26,822 nucleotides of DNA from Sphingopyxis sp. (GCA_013911715.1 JACEST010000007.1:1-26822); one strand, 5' to 3'; positions 15,757 through 24,212 are shown, counted from the stretch's first letter. The notes: generated from the letters alone by a model not told the origin. Translations and numbers: made by a program.

Positions 15757-17103
15757 TTATTTCAGCAACACCAGCTCCTCAGCCATGCTGGGATGCAGTG
15801 CAATGGTATCGTCGAACGCCGCCTTGGTCAGCCCCGCCTTCACCGCAATGGCGGCGGCCTGCATGATTTCTCCACTTTCGGGGCCGATAATATGGAGGCC
15901 GAGCACGCGATCAGTGTCGCCGTCGACGACCATTTTATACAGCGCGCGTTCGTCCCGGCCGGCGAGGACATTTTTCATCGCGCGGAAATCTGACCGATAG
16001 ACAAGGACATTGCCATGGGCCTTGCGGGCCGCTTCTTCGGTCAGGCCGACACTGCCAATGGGCGGGTTGGCGAAAACCGCCGTCGGAATGGCGCTATAAT
16101 CGGTTGTCCGCGTCACGCCGCCGAACAGCATGTCGGCAAGCGCATGGCCTTCACGGATCGCCACCGGGGTCAGTTGGACGCGGTTGGTGACGTCACCGAC
16201 GGCATAGATGCCGGGAACATTGGTGCGGTTATAGTCATCGACCTTCACCGTGCCATCCGAACCCAAAGCGACGCCGAGCGCCTCGAGCCCCAGCCCGGCA
16301 CTGTTGGGCTGGCGCCCGATGGCGAACATGACGAGGTCGGTCTCGATCATGCCTTGCGCGCCGCCATCGACGAGCAGGCTGCCATCGACCTGCCGGCTGA
16401 TCCCGCCGAAAGGGAAATCGAAGCGAATATCGATGCCCTTGGCCTTGCTGATGGCGACCAGCCGGTCGACAATTTCGCTGTCGTAGCTGCGCAGCATCCG
16501 GTCGCCGCGCGTGACCAGCGTGACATGGACGCCAAGTTCGTGGAAAATGCCCGCAAATTCGTTAGCGATATAGCCCGCGCCGGCGATCACCGCGCGTTCG
16601 GGCAGCTGGGGCAAGCCGAACACTTCGTTCGACGTGATGGCAAACTCGGCTCCCGGCACATTCGGCACGGTGGGCCGCGCGCCGGTGGCAATCAATATAT
16701 GCTCGGCGGTCACTTCGCTGCCATCGGCGAGCGCAATGCGGTTCGGCCCGGCTACGGTGGCACGCTGATGGAATTGGGTGACCTGATTATTGTCGAGGGT
16801 CTGACCATAAAGCCCTTCGAGCCGATCGACCTCTGCCGCGACATTGTTGCGAAGCGTCGCCCAATCAAAACTCGCATCAGCGGTGTCCCAACCGAAACGG
16901 CGAGCGTCAGCCAGATCTTCGGCAAAATGCGAACCATAGACAAGCAGCTTCTTGGGGACACAGCCGCGAATGACGCAGGTACCGCCGACGCGATATTCTT
17001 CGGCGACAGCGACGCGCGCGCCGTGGCTTGCAGCAATGCGCGCCGCGCGAACGCCGCCCGAACCAGCACCGATCACGAAAAAGTCAAAATCAAAAATGTT
17101 CAT
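15757..17103 (-). CDS. gor: Glutathione-disulfide reductase
   Basis: An NADPH-dependent flavoenzyme that reduces oxidised glutathione. The FAD loop is VIGAGSGGVRAAR (residues 10-22). The redox disulfide is in GGTCVIRGCVPKK (Cys43/Cys48), the NADPH-binding loop is IAGAGYIANEF (173-183), with arginines after it in TRGDRMLRSYD. YAVGDVTNR contacts FAD, and the C-terminal HPSMAEELV supplies the catalytic His (~437) to the partner subunit. The spacing of the cysteines and the absence of a lipoyl-enzyme signature favour glutathione reductase over dihydrolipoamide or mercuric reductase. The start is set to ATG 17103 (MNIFDFDFFV), behind GAAAGA; an in-frame ATG at 17118 would add five residues. It lies 82 nt downstream of pgi in the same direction. 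Confidence 0.95.
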   Translation of the reverse strand: MNIFDFDFFVIGAGSGGVRAARIAASHGARVAVAEEYRVGGTCVIRGCVPKKLLVYGSHFAEDLADARRFGWDTADASFDWATLRNNVAAEVDRLEGLYGQTLDNNQVTQFHQRATVAGPNRIALADGSEVTAEHILIATGARPTVPNVPGAEFAITSNEVFGLPQLPERAVIAGAGYIANEFAGIFHELGVHVTLVTRGDRMLRSYDSEIVDRLVAISKAKGIDIRFDFPFGGISRQVDGSLLVDGGAQGMIETDLVMFAIGRQPNSAGLGLEALGVALGSDGTVKVDDYNRTNVPGIYAVGDVTNRVQLTPVAIREGHALADMLFGGVTRTTDYSAIPTAVFANPPIGSVGLTEEAARKAHGNVLVYRSDFRAMKNVLAGRDERALYKMVVDGDTDRVLGLHIIGPESGEIMQAAAIAVKAGLTKAAFDDTIALHPSMAEELVLLK

Positions 17104-17185
17104 GGCATCGTCTTTCATCGCTGACTGGGATTTGGTTATGCAAAGATGGGGAGCGGGGCTCAGCTTCGCCAATCGAGCGCATCAC

Positions 17186-18700
17186 TTACTCTGAATTGTC
17201 GCCCAGCGCTGCCAGCATCAACGCGCGCGTTGCAGCATCAAAATTGCCGCCGCCGTCGCTTACCGCCTTGGCCATTTCCTTGCCCAATTCAACGCCGAAC
17301 TGGTCAAACGGGTTGATACCCAGCATCACCGCATTGGCAAAGGTGCGGTGTTCGTAAAAGGCGAGCAGCGCGCCCAGGCTGTGCGGGCTGACAGAATCGA
17401 GCAGGATGGTCGTCGATGGCCGGTCGCCGGCATAGGCGCGCGCGCCATCGGCATGGTCGCGGCCGGCCATCAGCGCCGCGCCTTGGGCGATGCAATTCTG
17501 CACGAGCGCTTCGTGGTGGGCGGAGTCGAGCTGGTGCCCGGGCTCGCGCGCCACCACAAATTCGACCGGGATCAGCTGCGTACCCTGATGCAGCAACTGG
17601 AACACCGCGTGCTGGGCGTCCGTGCCCACGCCGCCCCAGGTGACCGGAGCGGTAGCGCGCACGACCCGCTGCCCCGCCAAATCGACCGATTTGCCGTTCG
17701 ATTCCATTTCGAGCTGTTGCAAATAGCTGGGAAGCAGACGTAACCGCTCGTCATAGGCGAACAGCGCGCGCGTCTGACAGCCCAGCCGGTTTGTATAAAG
17801 CTGGTCGACAAAGGCCGCGAGCAGCGCGACATTGGCAGCGCCGTCGGTCAAGCGGACGTGCCGGTCCATTTCGGCTGCGCCTTCCAGCATTGCGGCAAAG
17901 GCATCCCAACCCAGCGCCAGCGCGGCGGGAAAGCCGATCGAAGACCACAGCGAATAGCGTCCGCCGACGCTTTCGCTGAACGGCAGGACACGGGTTTCAT
18001 CGACGCCCCACTCGACTGCCTTGTCGGGATAGGCCGTGAGCGCGATAACGCGGCCATAAGGGTCGGCCACCCCTCCCGCCTCCAGCCATTCGAGGGCCGA
18101 AGCGGCATTGAGCATGGTTTCGGTCGTGGTGAAGGTTTTCGACGCGATGGCGATCAAGGTGGTTGCCGGATCGAAGCGGTCGAACACCGCTTGCAATGCA
18201 GCGCCATCGACGTTCGATACGACCGCGACGTCATAGCGGTCCGAACGGCGGCCGAGTGCGTCGATCAAAAGGTCGGGGCCAAGCGCCGACCCGCCGATGC
18301 CGATGTGGAGCAAGTGACGGATTTCACCGAACGCCCCGGCCTCGATCGCATCGATCAGCAGGCGCATGCGCTGGTGGAACTGCTGCGCGCGGCGGACGCT
18401 GTCGGCTGCGCCTTCGCCGCGCTCGGCGGTATGTTCGGCGGCGCGGCCCTCGGTCGGGTTGGCAATTTCACCGCCGAACAATGCGCGGCGGCGGCCCGCA
18501 TAGTCGCCTGCATCGGCAATGGCAGTGAGCGCAGCGATGGCGGTGTCATCAAGATGCGTCTTGGCAAAGTCGAAGCGGATGTCAGCGACATGGCGGACCA
18601 TTTGGTTCACCCGCGCCTCGCCGCCCGCCGTGACCAGTTCGACCAGCGGCTGCGGCTGCCAATCGGCCAATTTGCTCCAAGCTGCATTCAGCGCGGTCAT
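17186..18700 (-). CDS. pgi: Glucose-6-phosphate isomerase
   Basis: Interconverts glucose-6-phosphate and fructose-6-phosphate. The 504-aa chain shows the sugar-phosphate loop HIGIGGSALGPDLL, ASKTFTTTET, the signature FSESVGGRYSLWSSIG, the catalytic glutamate region QLEMESNGKSVDL, the catalytic histidine in LLHQGTQLIP and the lysine of FGVELGKEMAK. The start at 18700 is preferred over ATG 18706 because GGAGA sits at normal spacing from the second ATG but touches the first. With gor just downstream there is a metabolic link: glucose-6-phosphate oxidation yields the NADPH used by glutathione reductase, but cotranscription is not proven. Upstream is a repeat-filled gap facing divergent lepB. Confidence 0.97.
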   Translation of the reverse strand: MTALNAAWSKLADWQPQPLVELVTAGGEARVNQMVRHVADIRFDFAKTHLDDTAIAALTAIADAGDYAGRRRALFGGEIANPTEGRAAEHTAERGEGAADSVRRAQQFHQRMRLLIDAIEAGAFGEIRHLLHIGIGGSALGPDLLIDALGRRSDRYDVAVVSNVDGAALQAVFDRFDPATTLIAIASKTFTTTETMLNAASALEWLEAGGVADPYGRVIALTAYPDKAVEWGVDETRVLPFSESVGGRYSLWSSIGFPAALALGWDAFAAMLEGAAEMDRHVRLTDGAANVALLAAFVDQLYTNRLGCQTRALFAYDERLRLLPSYLQQLEMESNGKSVDLAGQRVVRATAPVTWGGVGTDAQHAVFQLLHQGTQLIPVEFVVAREPGHQLDSAHHEALVQNCIAQGAALMAGRDHADGARAYAGDRPSTTILLDSVSPHSLGALLAFYEHRTFANAVMLGINPFDQFGVELGKEMAKAVSDGGGNFDAATRALMLAALGDNSE

Positions 18701-18748
18701 CGTCATTCTCCAGTAGCAATCAGTTTTCCCGCTCGTGTTGAGCGGACT

Positions 18749-18888
18749 TTAGAGCGAGATGAAGTTCGATTGAATCGTCATCCTGAACTTGTTTCAGGGT
18801 CCATGGCGCAACTTTCCAGCATTGCGCCATGGATGCTGAAACAAGTTCAGCATGACGTGTCAATCAATGATATGTCATCACGCTCTAA
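18749..18888. repeat. Nested inverted repeats between pgi and lepB
   Basis: An outer pair, TTAGAGCGAGATGA (18749-18762) and TCATCACGCTCTAA (18875-18888), matches at 13 of 14 positions. Inside lies a second, independent pair of 36-nt arms (18776-18811 and 18822-18857) matching at 33 of 36 positions. The inner element is of the CGTCATCCTGAACTTGTTTC family, the outer of the TTAGAGCGTGATGA family. It looks like one palindromic element inserted into another. Confidence 0.8.
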
Positions 18889-18996
18889 CGATTGAGTTTG
18901 AATGTTGGACGCTTTAGGCCGCCATTTGCGCCGATGCCAGCGACGATTGCCCATATTTGCTTGACCATCGCCCCCCTTCGCCGCCAATGCCGCGCG

Positions 18997-19878
18997 ATGA
19001 CCGATACCGCTACGACCGCCGACGCTATTCCCACCCAAAACCCCGACGCGCCCGAACCCATGAGCGCGCGCGAGGAAGCCATCGATACCGCCCGTTTTCT
19101 GGCCTGGCTGGTGGTGGCGGTGATCATTTTCCGCAGCTTTTTCCTCTCGCCGTTCAACATTCCGTCGGAATCGATGCAACCGCGCTTGCTGATCGGCGAC
19201 TATCTGCTCGTAAACAAGATGGCCTATGGCTATTCGAAGCACAGCCTGCCCTTTTCGGTGCCGCTGATCCCCGGACGCCTGTTTCCCGCGACGCCGGAAC
19301 GCGGCGATGTCGCGGTGTTCAAGGCACCGCCCGGCGACAGCGTCGATTATATCAAGCGCGTCATCGGCCTGCCCGGCGACAGTATCGAGGTGCGCGACGG
19401 GGTGCTGTGGCTGAACGGCCAGCCGGTAAAGCATGAGAAGATGGCCGATCTGGTCATTCCAGTGACGCAAAATATGATCGATGCTGCGCGCACGGCGGGC
19501 GATCTGCCCTGCTATGCGATGCAGTTCGAGGAATTAACGCCCAGCGGCGAACGGCAATGTCGTTACCCGCAGTATCGCGAAACGCTGCCCGGCGGGAAAA
19601 GCTATGCAACGCTGGATGTCATCACTTCGCAGGCCGACAATTTCCCGCTCACCATTGTCCCCGAGGGGCATTTGTTCCTGATGGGTGACAACCGCGACCG
19701 CAGCAGCGACAGCCGCTTTCCGGCTGTCGAAGGGGCAGGCATCGGCATCGTCCCGCAGGAAAATCTGGTCGGCAAGGCGCTGGTCAGCATGTTTGCGACC
19801 GATGGGTCGGCAAGCTGGTTCAATCCGATCAGCTGGTTCACTGCAGCGCGCTGGGAGCGCATCGGGGAAGGCTTTTGA
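18997..19878 (+). CDS. lepB: Signal peptidase I
   Basis: An inner-membrane serine protease that removes signal peptides from exported proteins. It is 293 aa from the ATG at 18997. A single N-terminal membrane segment lies at about residues 34-50 (FLAWLVVAVIIFRSFFL), followed by box B with the catalytic serine in PSESMQPRL (Ser59). The general-base lysine is in DYIKRVIGLPGD (Lys120), and box E is MGDNRDRSSDSR. The open frame extends to 18892, but the added part shows no family similarity and runs out of the repeat. No clear ribosome site precedes 18997, so the start is the least certain part. It ends in a 4-nt overlap with rnc. Confidence 0.95.
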   Translation: MTDTATTADAIPTQNPDAPEPMSAREEAIDTARFLAWLVVAVIIFRSFFLSPFNIPSESMQPRLLIGDYLLVNKMAYGYSKHSLPFSVPLIPGRLFPATPERGDVAVFKAPPGDSVDYIKRVIGLPGDSIEVRDGVLWLNGQPVKHEKMADLVIPVTQNMIDAARTAGDLPCYAMQFEELTPSGERQCRYPQYRETLPGGKSYATLDVITSQADNFPLTIVPEGHLFLMGDNRDRSSDSRFPAVEGAGIGIVPQENLVGKALVSMFATDGSASWFNPISWFTAARWERIGEGF

Positions 19879-20555
19879 ACCGCGGCGACCTGGCCGATAC
19901 ACTCGCCCATATCACCGGGCACCTGCCCCGCGACCTGACTGTTTTCGACCAGGCGCTGACCCACGGCAGCAGCGGCAAGGCCGATTACCAGCGGCTCGAA
20001 TTTCTAGGCGACCGGGTGCTGGGGCTGGTGATTTCGACCGAACTCTACATACGCTATCCAAACGCGCCCGAGGGCGAATTGTCGTCGCGTTTCAACGCGC
20101 TCGTGTCGGGCGAAGCATGCGCCGTCATCGCGCGCCAGCTCGACCTGCCCGAACTGGTCGAACTCGGCGCGCAGGCGGTGGGCGACGGCGGTCGCTATAG
20201 CGACAATATCGCCGCCGATGTCGCCGAATCGCTGATCGGCGCGCTGTATCTGGATGGCGGACTGGAAGCGGCGCGCGCGTTCATCCTCGCGCAGTGGGGG
20301 GCGATGCTCGACGGCCAGCGCGCTGCGCCCAAACATCCCAAGGCAGCGTTGCAGGAATGGGCGCTCGGGCGCGGGCGACGTCCGCCCGAATATGTTGTCG
20401 TCAGCCGCGACGGCCCCGACCACGCCCCGCGCTTCACCGTACGCGCGAGCATCGGCAAGCTGGCCGAGGCAACCGCCGAGGGGGCGAGCAAACAGGCCGC
20501 CGAAAAAGAGGCCGCAGCCGCGTTGCTGGCCATTATCGAAGGGCTTAAAGAATGA
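19875..20555 (+). CDS. rnc: Ribonuclease III
   Basis: A double-strand RNA endonuclease for rRNA and mRNA processing. The 226-aa product has an N-terminal RNase III domain with the signature RLEFLGDRVLGLVI. The metal-binding acids are Glu42, Asp46, Asp115 and Glu118 (ADVAESLIGALYLDGG). A C-terminal dsRNA-binding domain follows from about residue 155 (HPKAALQEWALG...GASKQAAEKEAAAALL). The start is TTG at 19875, overlapping the lepB stop as TTGA and preceded by GGGGAAGG; no ATG is available before the conserved start. It overlaps era by ATGA. With so many hairpin repeats in this genome, including two in coding regions, its substrate set is of interest. Confidence 0.96.
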   Translation: MNRGDLADTLAHITGHLPRDLTVFDQALTHGSSGKADYQRLEFLGDRVLGLVISTELYIRYPNAPEGELSSRFNALVSGEACAVIARQLDLPELVELGAQAVGDGGRYSDNIAADVAESLIGALYLDGGLEAARAFILAQWGAMLDGQRAAPKHPKAALQEWALGRGRRPPEYVVVSRDGPDHAPRFTVRASIGKLAEATAEGASKQAAEKEAAAALLAIIEGLKE

Positions 20556-21445
20556 CCCAGCGCTGTGGTTTCGTCGCCGTCGTCGGCGCGCCCAATGCCG
20601 GCAAATCGACGCTGGTCAACGCGCTGGTCGGCCAGAAGATCGCCATTGTCAGCCCCAAGGCGCAAACAACGCGCACGCGCCTGATGGGCGTCGCGATGGA
20701 CGGCGACACCCAGATTGTGCTGATCGACACGCCGGGCATCTTCGCCCCCGAACGCCGCCTCGACCGTGCGATGGTCGCGGCGGCGTGGGGCAGCATCGAC
20801 AATGCCGAAGCGATTGTGCTGGTAGTCGACGCGCTGTCGAAGCCGGGCGAAAAGGTCGAGCGGCTGCTCAGCGGTCTGCAGAACCGCAAGGAGCCGCTGA
20901 TCCTCGCGCTCAACAAGGTTGATATTGCCAAGAAGGACAAATTGCTGACGCTGGCTGAGGATTTGGCGGCACGGGCCAATTTTGCCGAGATATTCTTCAT
21001 CAGCGCGCAAACCGGCGACGGCGTCGCCGAGCTGAAGGCGCATCTGACGACGCGCATGCCTGAGGGGGTGTGGCACTTCCCGGAAGACGAGGTCAGCGAT
21101 GCGCCCGAACGCATGCTGGCGGCCGAAATCACGCGCGAACAATTGTTCCGGCAATTGCACGAGGAACTGCCTTATCAATCGACTGTCGAGACCGAATTGT
21201 TCAAGACGCGCCCCGATGGCAGCGCCGAAATCCACCAGCAAATCTATGTCGCCCGCGACACCCAGCGCGCGATTGTGCTGGGCAAGGGCGGCAGCCGCAT
21301 CAAGGACATCGGCGCCAAAGCGCGCGCTGAGCTGGCGGAATTGCTGGGCCGCAAAGTCCACCTGTTCCTGCATGTGAAGGTCAAGGCCAATTGGGACGAA
21401 GACCGCGGCGTGTACCGCGACATGGGGCTGGATTGGGTCGATTGA
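20552..21445 (+). CDS. era: GTPase Era
   Basis: A ribosome-assembly GTPase that binds the 3' end of 16S rRNA. The 297-aa product has G1 GAPNAGKS (12-19), a switch region KAQTTRTR, G3 DTPG (59-62), G4 NKVD (121-124) and G5 SAQT (151-154). The C-terminal KH domain has the GKGGSRIKDIG loop (244-254) and ends in the typical WDEDRGVYRDMGLD. The ATG overlaps the rnc stop as ATGA, giving the widely conserved lepB-rnc-era order. No terminator with a T tract follows; a palindromic repeat begins 14 nt after the stop. Confidence 0.97.
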   Translation: MTQRCGFVAVVGAPNAGKSTLVNALVGQKIAIVSPKAQTTRTRLMGVAMDGDTQIVLIDTPGIFAPERRLDRAMVAAAWGSIDNAEAIVLVVDALSKPGEKVERLLSGLQNRKEPLILALNKVDIAKKDKLLTLAEDLAARANFAEIFFISAQTGDGVAELKAHLTTRMPEGVWHFPEDEVSDAPERMLAAEITREQLFRQLHEELPYQSTVETELFKTRPDGSAEIHQQIYVARDTQRAIVLGKGGSRIKDIGAKARAELAELLGRKVHLFLHVKVKANWDEDRGVYRDMGLDWVD

Positions 21446-21458
21446 TGTCAGAATTTTC

Positions 21459-21528
21459 GTCGTCCCGGACCTGATCCGGGACAACACGCCACAGCAGCTT
21501 GTTATCCCGGATCAAGTCCGGGATGACG
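21459..21528. repeat. Inverted repeat of the CCCGGATCAAGTCCGGG type
   Basis: Two arms, 21459-21482 and 21501-21528, are inverted relative to each other, and each is also a small palindrome (TCCCGGAC..GATCCGGGA and TCCCGGATCAAGTCCGGGA). The second unit is identical to the one fused into the chimeric repeat at 11504-11522. It begins 14 nt after the era stop and may end or protect that transcript. Confidence 0.8.
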
Positions 21529-21604
21529 ATGGTTGGCTCGGTAGGATGGCTGGCCCAAAGTTCAGTATAGTTCACCGATACATCCAACTTTTCCTACAGT
21601 CAGA

Positions 21605-21737
21605 TCCTCCCCGGAACGGGGAGGTGGCGCGAAGCGACGGAGGGGCCGGGCGCGGGGTGGTCAAGGGTCCGGCACTGCGCACTCCCGACAGCGACCCCTC
21701 CGACCCCTGCGGGGCCACCTCCCCGTTCCGGGGAGGA
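21605..21737. repeat. Perfect 24-nt inverted repeat, TCCTCCCCGGAACGGGGAGG type
   Basis: The arms at 21605-21628 and 21714-21737 are exact inverted copies over 24 nt, and each arm can fold on itself (CCTCCCC/GGGGAGG). The 85-nt interior holds further short complements (GGAGGGGCC near 21640, GACCCCTCC near 21693), so the whole could form a branched hairpin. Confidence 0.85.
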
Positions 21738-21781
21738 TATTTTGGTGGCGACACCCGCGCACACGCAACATTCTAACAAAG

Positions 21782-21821
21782 TTGACAAAGTTGCCACTAC
21801 GTCCGGGTATAATGATACCCG
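21782..21821 (+). promoter_or_regulatory. Promoter-like palindrome with no assignable gene
   Basis: TTGACA (21782-21787) and TATAAT (21808-21813) are both perfect consensus hexamers but 20 nt apart, longer than optimal. TATAAT lies within the hairpin CGGGTAT-AATG-ATACCCG (21804-21821). The tandem ACAAAGTTGACAAAGTTG (21776-21793) overlaps the -35. The nearest downstream gene in this direction is beyond the oppositely oriented vWA gene, so function is unclear; it may simply be another repeat element. Confidence 0.3.
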
Positions 21822-21957
21822 TCGCCTTGCGTGGGTGTGCATGGGCGGACTGTGCAGTGGTTGTCGCGTGGTGCATTGAAAATGATAAGGCAGATTGCGC
21901 GCGTGTAGGACAGCGATTTTTGGCGGTGCAAAACAGTAATGTGACTTACCGCAGCCC

Positions 21958-22040
21958 TGAGCCCGTCGAAGGGCGTGGCGCAGCCTTGCGCACTGCCTGA
22001 CCCAGTGCGCCATGCCGTGCCACGTGGTTCGACAGGCTCA
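21958..22040. repeat. Inverted repeat of the TGAGCCTGTCGAA type downstream of the vWA gene
   Basis: TGAGCCCGTCGAA (21958-21970) and TTCGACAGGCTCA (22028-22040) are inverted copies with one mismatch. Inside, GCGCACTG (21988-21995) and CAGTGCGC (22003-22010) form a second stem. It starts 21 nt past the vWA stop codon on the minus strand. Confidence 0.75.
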
Positions 22041-22061
22041 CCACTACGGTATGGGCTGCTG

Positions 22062-23891
22062 CTAACTCTCCACCGCGCGCGCCAAGACAATCCGCACCTG
22101 ATCATCGCTCGAATGCAGCCGCAAACGATCGCCATCGACCGAATAACGCACGCGCAGATTGCCCTCCGGGATATAAATCTCGCGCTCGTTGATCTGAAAC
22201 TCCTGATAGAGTTCATCGTCGCCGCGCAGGGGCTTCTGGAAATAGGTGATGGCCTCACCATCCTCAGTGAATTCCATCACATCGCCCTTGGCCAGGTCTT
22301 CGACGCCGCTGAGCGAGACCACGCGCCATTTGCCCAGCACGCGCTGCGGGCGCAGCTCCTTGGGCACTTCGCCACTGTAACCGGCGTAGAGCGCAGCTTT
22401 CCCACGCATCGTGTCGACCAACTCGCGCTCGGCCTTCAGGTCGGCAAAGTCAGCGACGGCGAGGCGTTTGCTGAGGCCGTCGAGCGCGGCGAAGGCGGCT
22501 TTGGCATCGCCCTTTTCATGATAGGCGCGCGTCGCCATGTCCATCGTCAGATATTGGTCGACGAGGCTTTGCGCGAGGCGCAATTTGGCGGGGGCGTCGC
22601 CCTGCGGCACCCCGACGGCGACGGCATCGCTGCCCTTCGCGCCATCGAGCGCGCTGGTGTAGGACAGGCTGACGGTCATCAGCGGGTTGGCGGGGTCGAG
22701 CGCGGCGGGCGGCAGATAGGCGCGCGTGTCGGCCTTGGCCAATGACGCGAAAATGCCGCCGCCGTTCGAGGACAGGAAGACGGTGGGCACGGTGAGCGCG
22801 ATGCTGCCATCGCGCCCTTCCTTCATCAGCCCGTCGGGGACGCCGAACACGCCGCTGATCTTGTAACCCGGCTGCGGCGTGAGCGTCATCACCAGGTCGT
22901 GGGCGACTTCGCTGACCATGTTGTGGAATTCCTTTTCCATCAATTGCTTGCCCTTGGCAGGGCCGGTGATGAAGAAGAGATTCCCGCCGCGCACCGAGGA
23001 TATTTTGGTGGCGAGCGCGCCGTCATATTGCACGCCGACGCCGATGGTGGTCATGCCGATGCCCGCGCGCGAGGCGGTTTCGGCGAGCCCCATGAAGCCG
23101 AGCGCGTCGGTGCGCCCGGTGTTGGGCTGTTCGTCGGTGAACAGCATCAGCCGGGTCTTGCCCTGATATTGCGCGGCTTCAGCCAAGGCGGCGTCGATGC
23201 CGAGTTTGAGGCCCGCTTCCATATTGGTCGAACCGTCGATGGCGATGGCGTCGATGCTGGCGTGCAGCGCGTCCTTGTTCGCCGCCACATCGGTGGGCGC
23301 GAGGTGGACGAGCGAATTGGTGCCGTAAATGGCAATGCCGAGCCGGTCCTGCGGCCCAAGCTGGTCGACCATTGCGTGGAGCGCGGCTTTGACATTTTCG
23401 ATCGGCGACCCGCCCATCGATCCCGAGCGGTCGACCACAGCCATGATGCTGAGCGGTTCGCGTTTCCACGCGTCTCCGTCGATATTGCTGTCGAAGCCAA
23501 GGCCGACGAACAGATGATCATCGGGGCGCGTCGGCAAATAGGCCGCCATGCTGCGCACATTGAGGCAGAAGAGTTTATCGCACGCCGCGCCCGCCGGCAG
23601 GGTCAGATCATGTTCGCCCATCAGGCCTTCGACGGTGAGCGATTCGGGGCGCGGCAGCGTTTGTGCGCTCAGCGCCATCGCGCGAAAATGCTGGATATCC
23701 TGCGCCCCGCCCTGGCGGATCCGGTTGCCGGTGACGATGATATTGGACAGTTCGGCGGCGCGCTCATCTTCGTTCTCGACGATGATGATGTCCGGCTCGG
23801 CGTCCTGCGCGATAAGCGGCGGCGCGACGAGCATGGCGCTGGCGAGCAGTGCAAAAGCGGAACGGCGAATGCGATAATGGCCCTTTGACAT
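22062..23891 (-). CDS. Exported von Willebrand factor type A domain protein with TonB-receptor-like N-terminal motif
   Basis: A 609-aa protein. A Sec signal peptide is visible (RIRRSAFALLASAMLVAPPLIAQD, with likely cleavage near residue 29). The mature N-terminus carries IIVTGNRIRQGGAQDI (residues 51-66), strongly reminiscent of the start of the plug domain in sphingomonad TonB-dependent receptors, though no receptor follows. A vWA domain spans about 147-320 with a complete metal-binding MIDAS: Asp154, Ser156, Ser158 (VDRSGSMGG), Thr222 (DGSTNMEAG) and Asp253 (FTDEQPNTG). Cys104 and Cys109 flank LFCLNV. The C-terminal part resembles the tail of YfbK-like vWA proteins and ends in a beta-rich region (GKWRVVSLSGVEDL...VRYSVDGDRLRLHSS). 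GGAGAGG precedes the ATG. It likely mediates metal-dependent protein contacts at the cell envelope; partner unknown. It forms no operon. Confidence 0.88.
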   Translation of the reverse strand: MSKGHYRIRRSAFALLASAMLVAPPLIAQDAEPDIIIVENEDERAAELSNIIVTGNRIRQGGAQDIQHFRAMALSAQTLPRPESLTVEGLMGEHDLTLPAGAACDKLFCLNVRSMAAYLPTRPDDHLFVGLGFDSNIDGDAWKREPLSIMAVVDRSGSMGGSPIENVKAALHAMVDQLGPQDRLGIAIYGTNSLVHLAPTDVAANKDALHASIDAIAIDGSTNMEAGLKLGIDAALAEAAQYQGKTRLMLFTDEQPNTGRTDALGFMGLAETASRAGIGMTTIGVGVQYDGALATKISSVRGGNLFFITGPAKGKQLMEKEFHNMVSEVAHDLVMTLTPQPGYKISGVFGVPDGLMKEGRDGSIALTVPTVFLSSNGGGIFASLAKADTRAYLPPAALDPANPLMTVSLSYTSALDGAKGSDAVAVGVPQGDAPAKLRLAQSLVDQYLTMDMATRAYHEKGDAKAAFAALDGLSKRLAVADFADLKAERELVDTMRGKAALYAGYSGEVPKELRPQRVLGKWRVVSLSGVEDLAKGDVMEFTEDGEAITYFQKPLRGDDELYQEFQINEREIYIPEGNLRVRYSVDGDRLRLHSSDDQVRIVLARAVES

Positions 23892-24212
23892 CTGACCTCT
23901 CCCCGGATGGCCTGCTGGATGAGCGGGCTGACTGAAAGTGTGCCGGAGCCGAGCTTTCGCGAAGGTGAACGATTGCTATGGGCTGTGCCGGATTGGGATG
24001 GGCTAGGTGTGCGGCTATGGTTTCAAGAGAGGAAAGTATGTTTCGCACGAAGACACAAAGGCACGAAGACATAGCTTGAGGCCGCCAGGCCTCCGTCTGT
24101 CTCTGGCCTTGGCGTCAAACGCACAACTGAGAGGGAAAGGCCGCTTCGCGGCATGCTTGATCCCTTCGTGCCTTTGTGTCTTCGTGCGAAACCAAAATAA
24201 AATGGGGAGTGG
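23892..24212. other. 321-nt intergenic region between topA and the vWA gene
   Basis: It holds the long inverted repeat at 24041-24191. The remaining 150 nt upstream of the vWA gene are of ordinary composition; I see no clear promoter pair and no open frame worth calling. Confidence 0.65.
24041..24191. repeat. Perfect 28-nt inverted repeat, CACGAAGACACAAAGGCACG type
   Basis: The arms at 24041-24068 and 24164-24191 are exact inverted copies over 28 nt, the longest perfect arms outside genes in this window. They are separated by 95 nt containing a smaller GGCCGCTTCGCGGC-like stem near 24139. It lies 21 nt past the topA stop codon and may end or stabilise that transcript. Confidence 0.85.

Larger units (their letters stand above)
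21446..22061. other. 616-nt intergenic region made mostly of repeats
   Basis: Between era and the vWA gene I can support no protein gene or structured RNA of known class. The region holds three separate inverted repeats (21459-21528, 21605-21737, 21958-22040) and an AT-rich promoter-like palindrome (21782-21821). Open frames here read through repeat arms on both strands and resemble no family. Confidence 0.7.

Noticed and set aside
18892..18996. Upstream extension of lepB
   Set aside because: No signal-peptidase similarity before MTDTATTADA, and the first codons arise right after the nested repeat.
21600..22261. Several open frames on both strands in the era-vWA gap
   Set aside because: They are built from repeat arms and the shadow of the vWA gene, with no family resemblance and no ribosome site.
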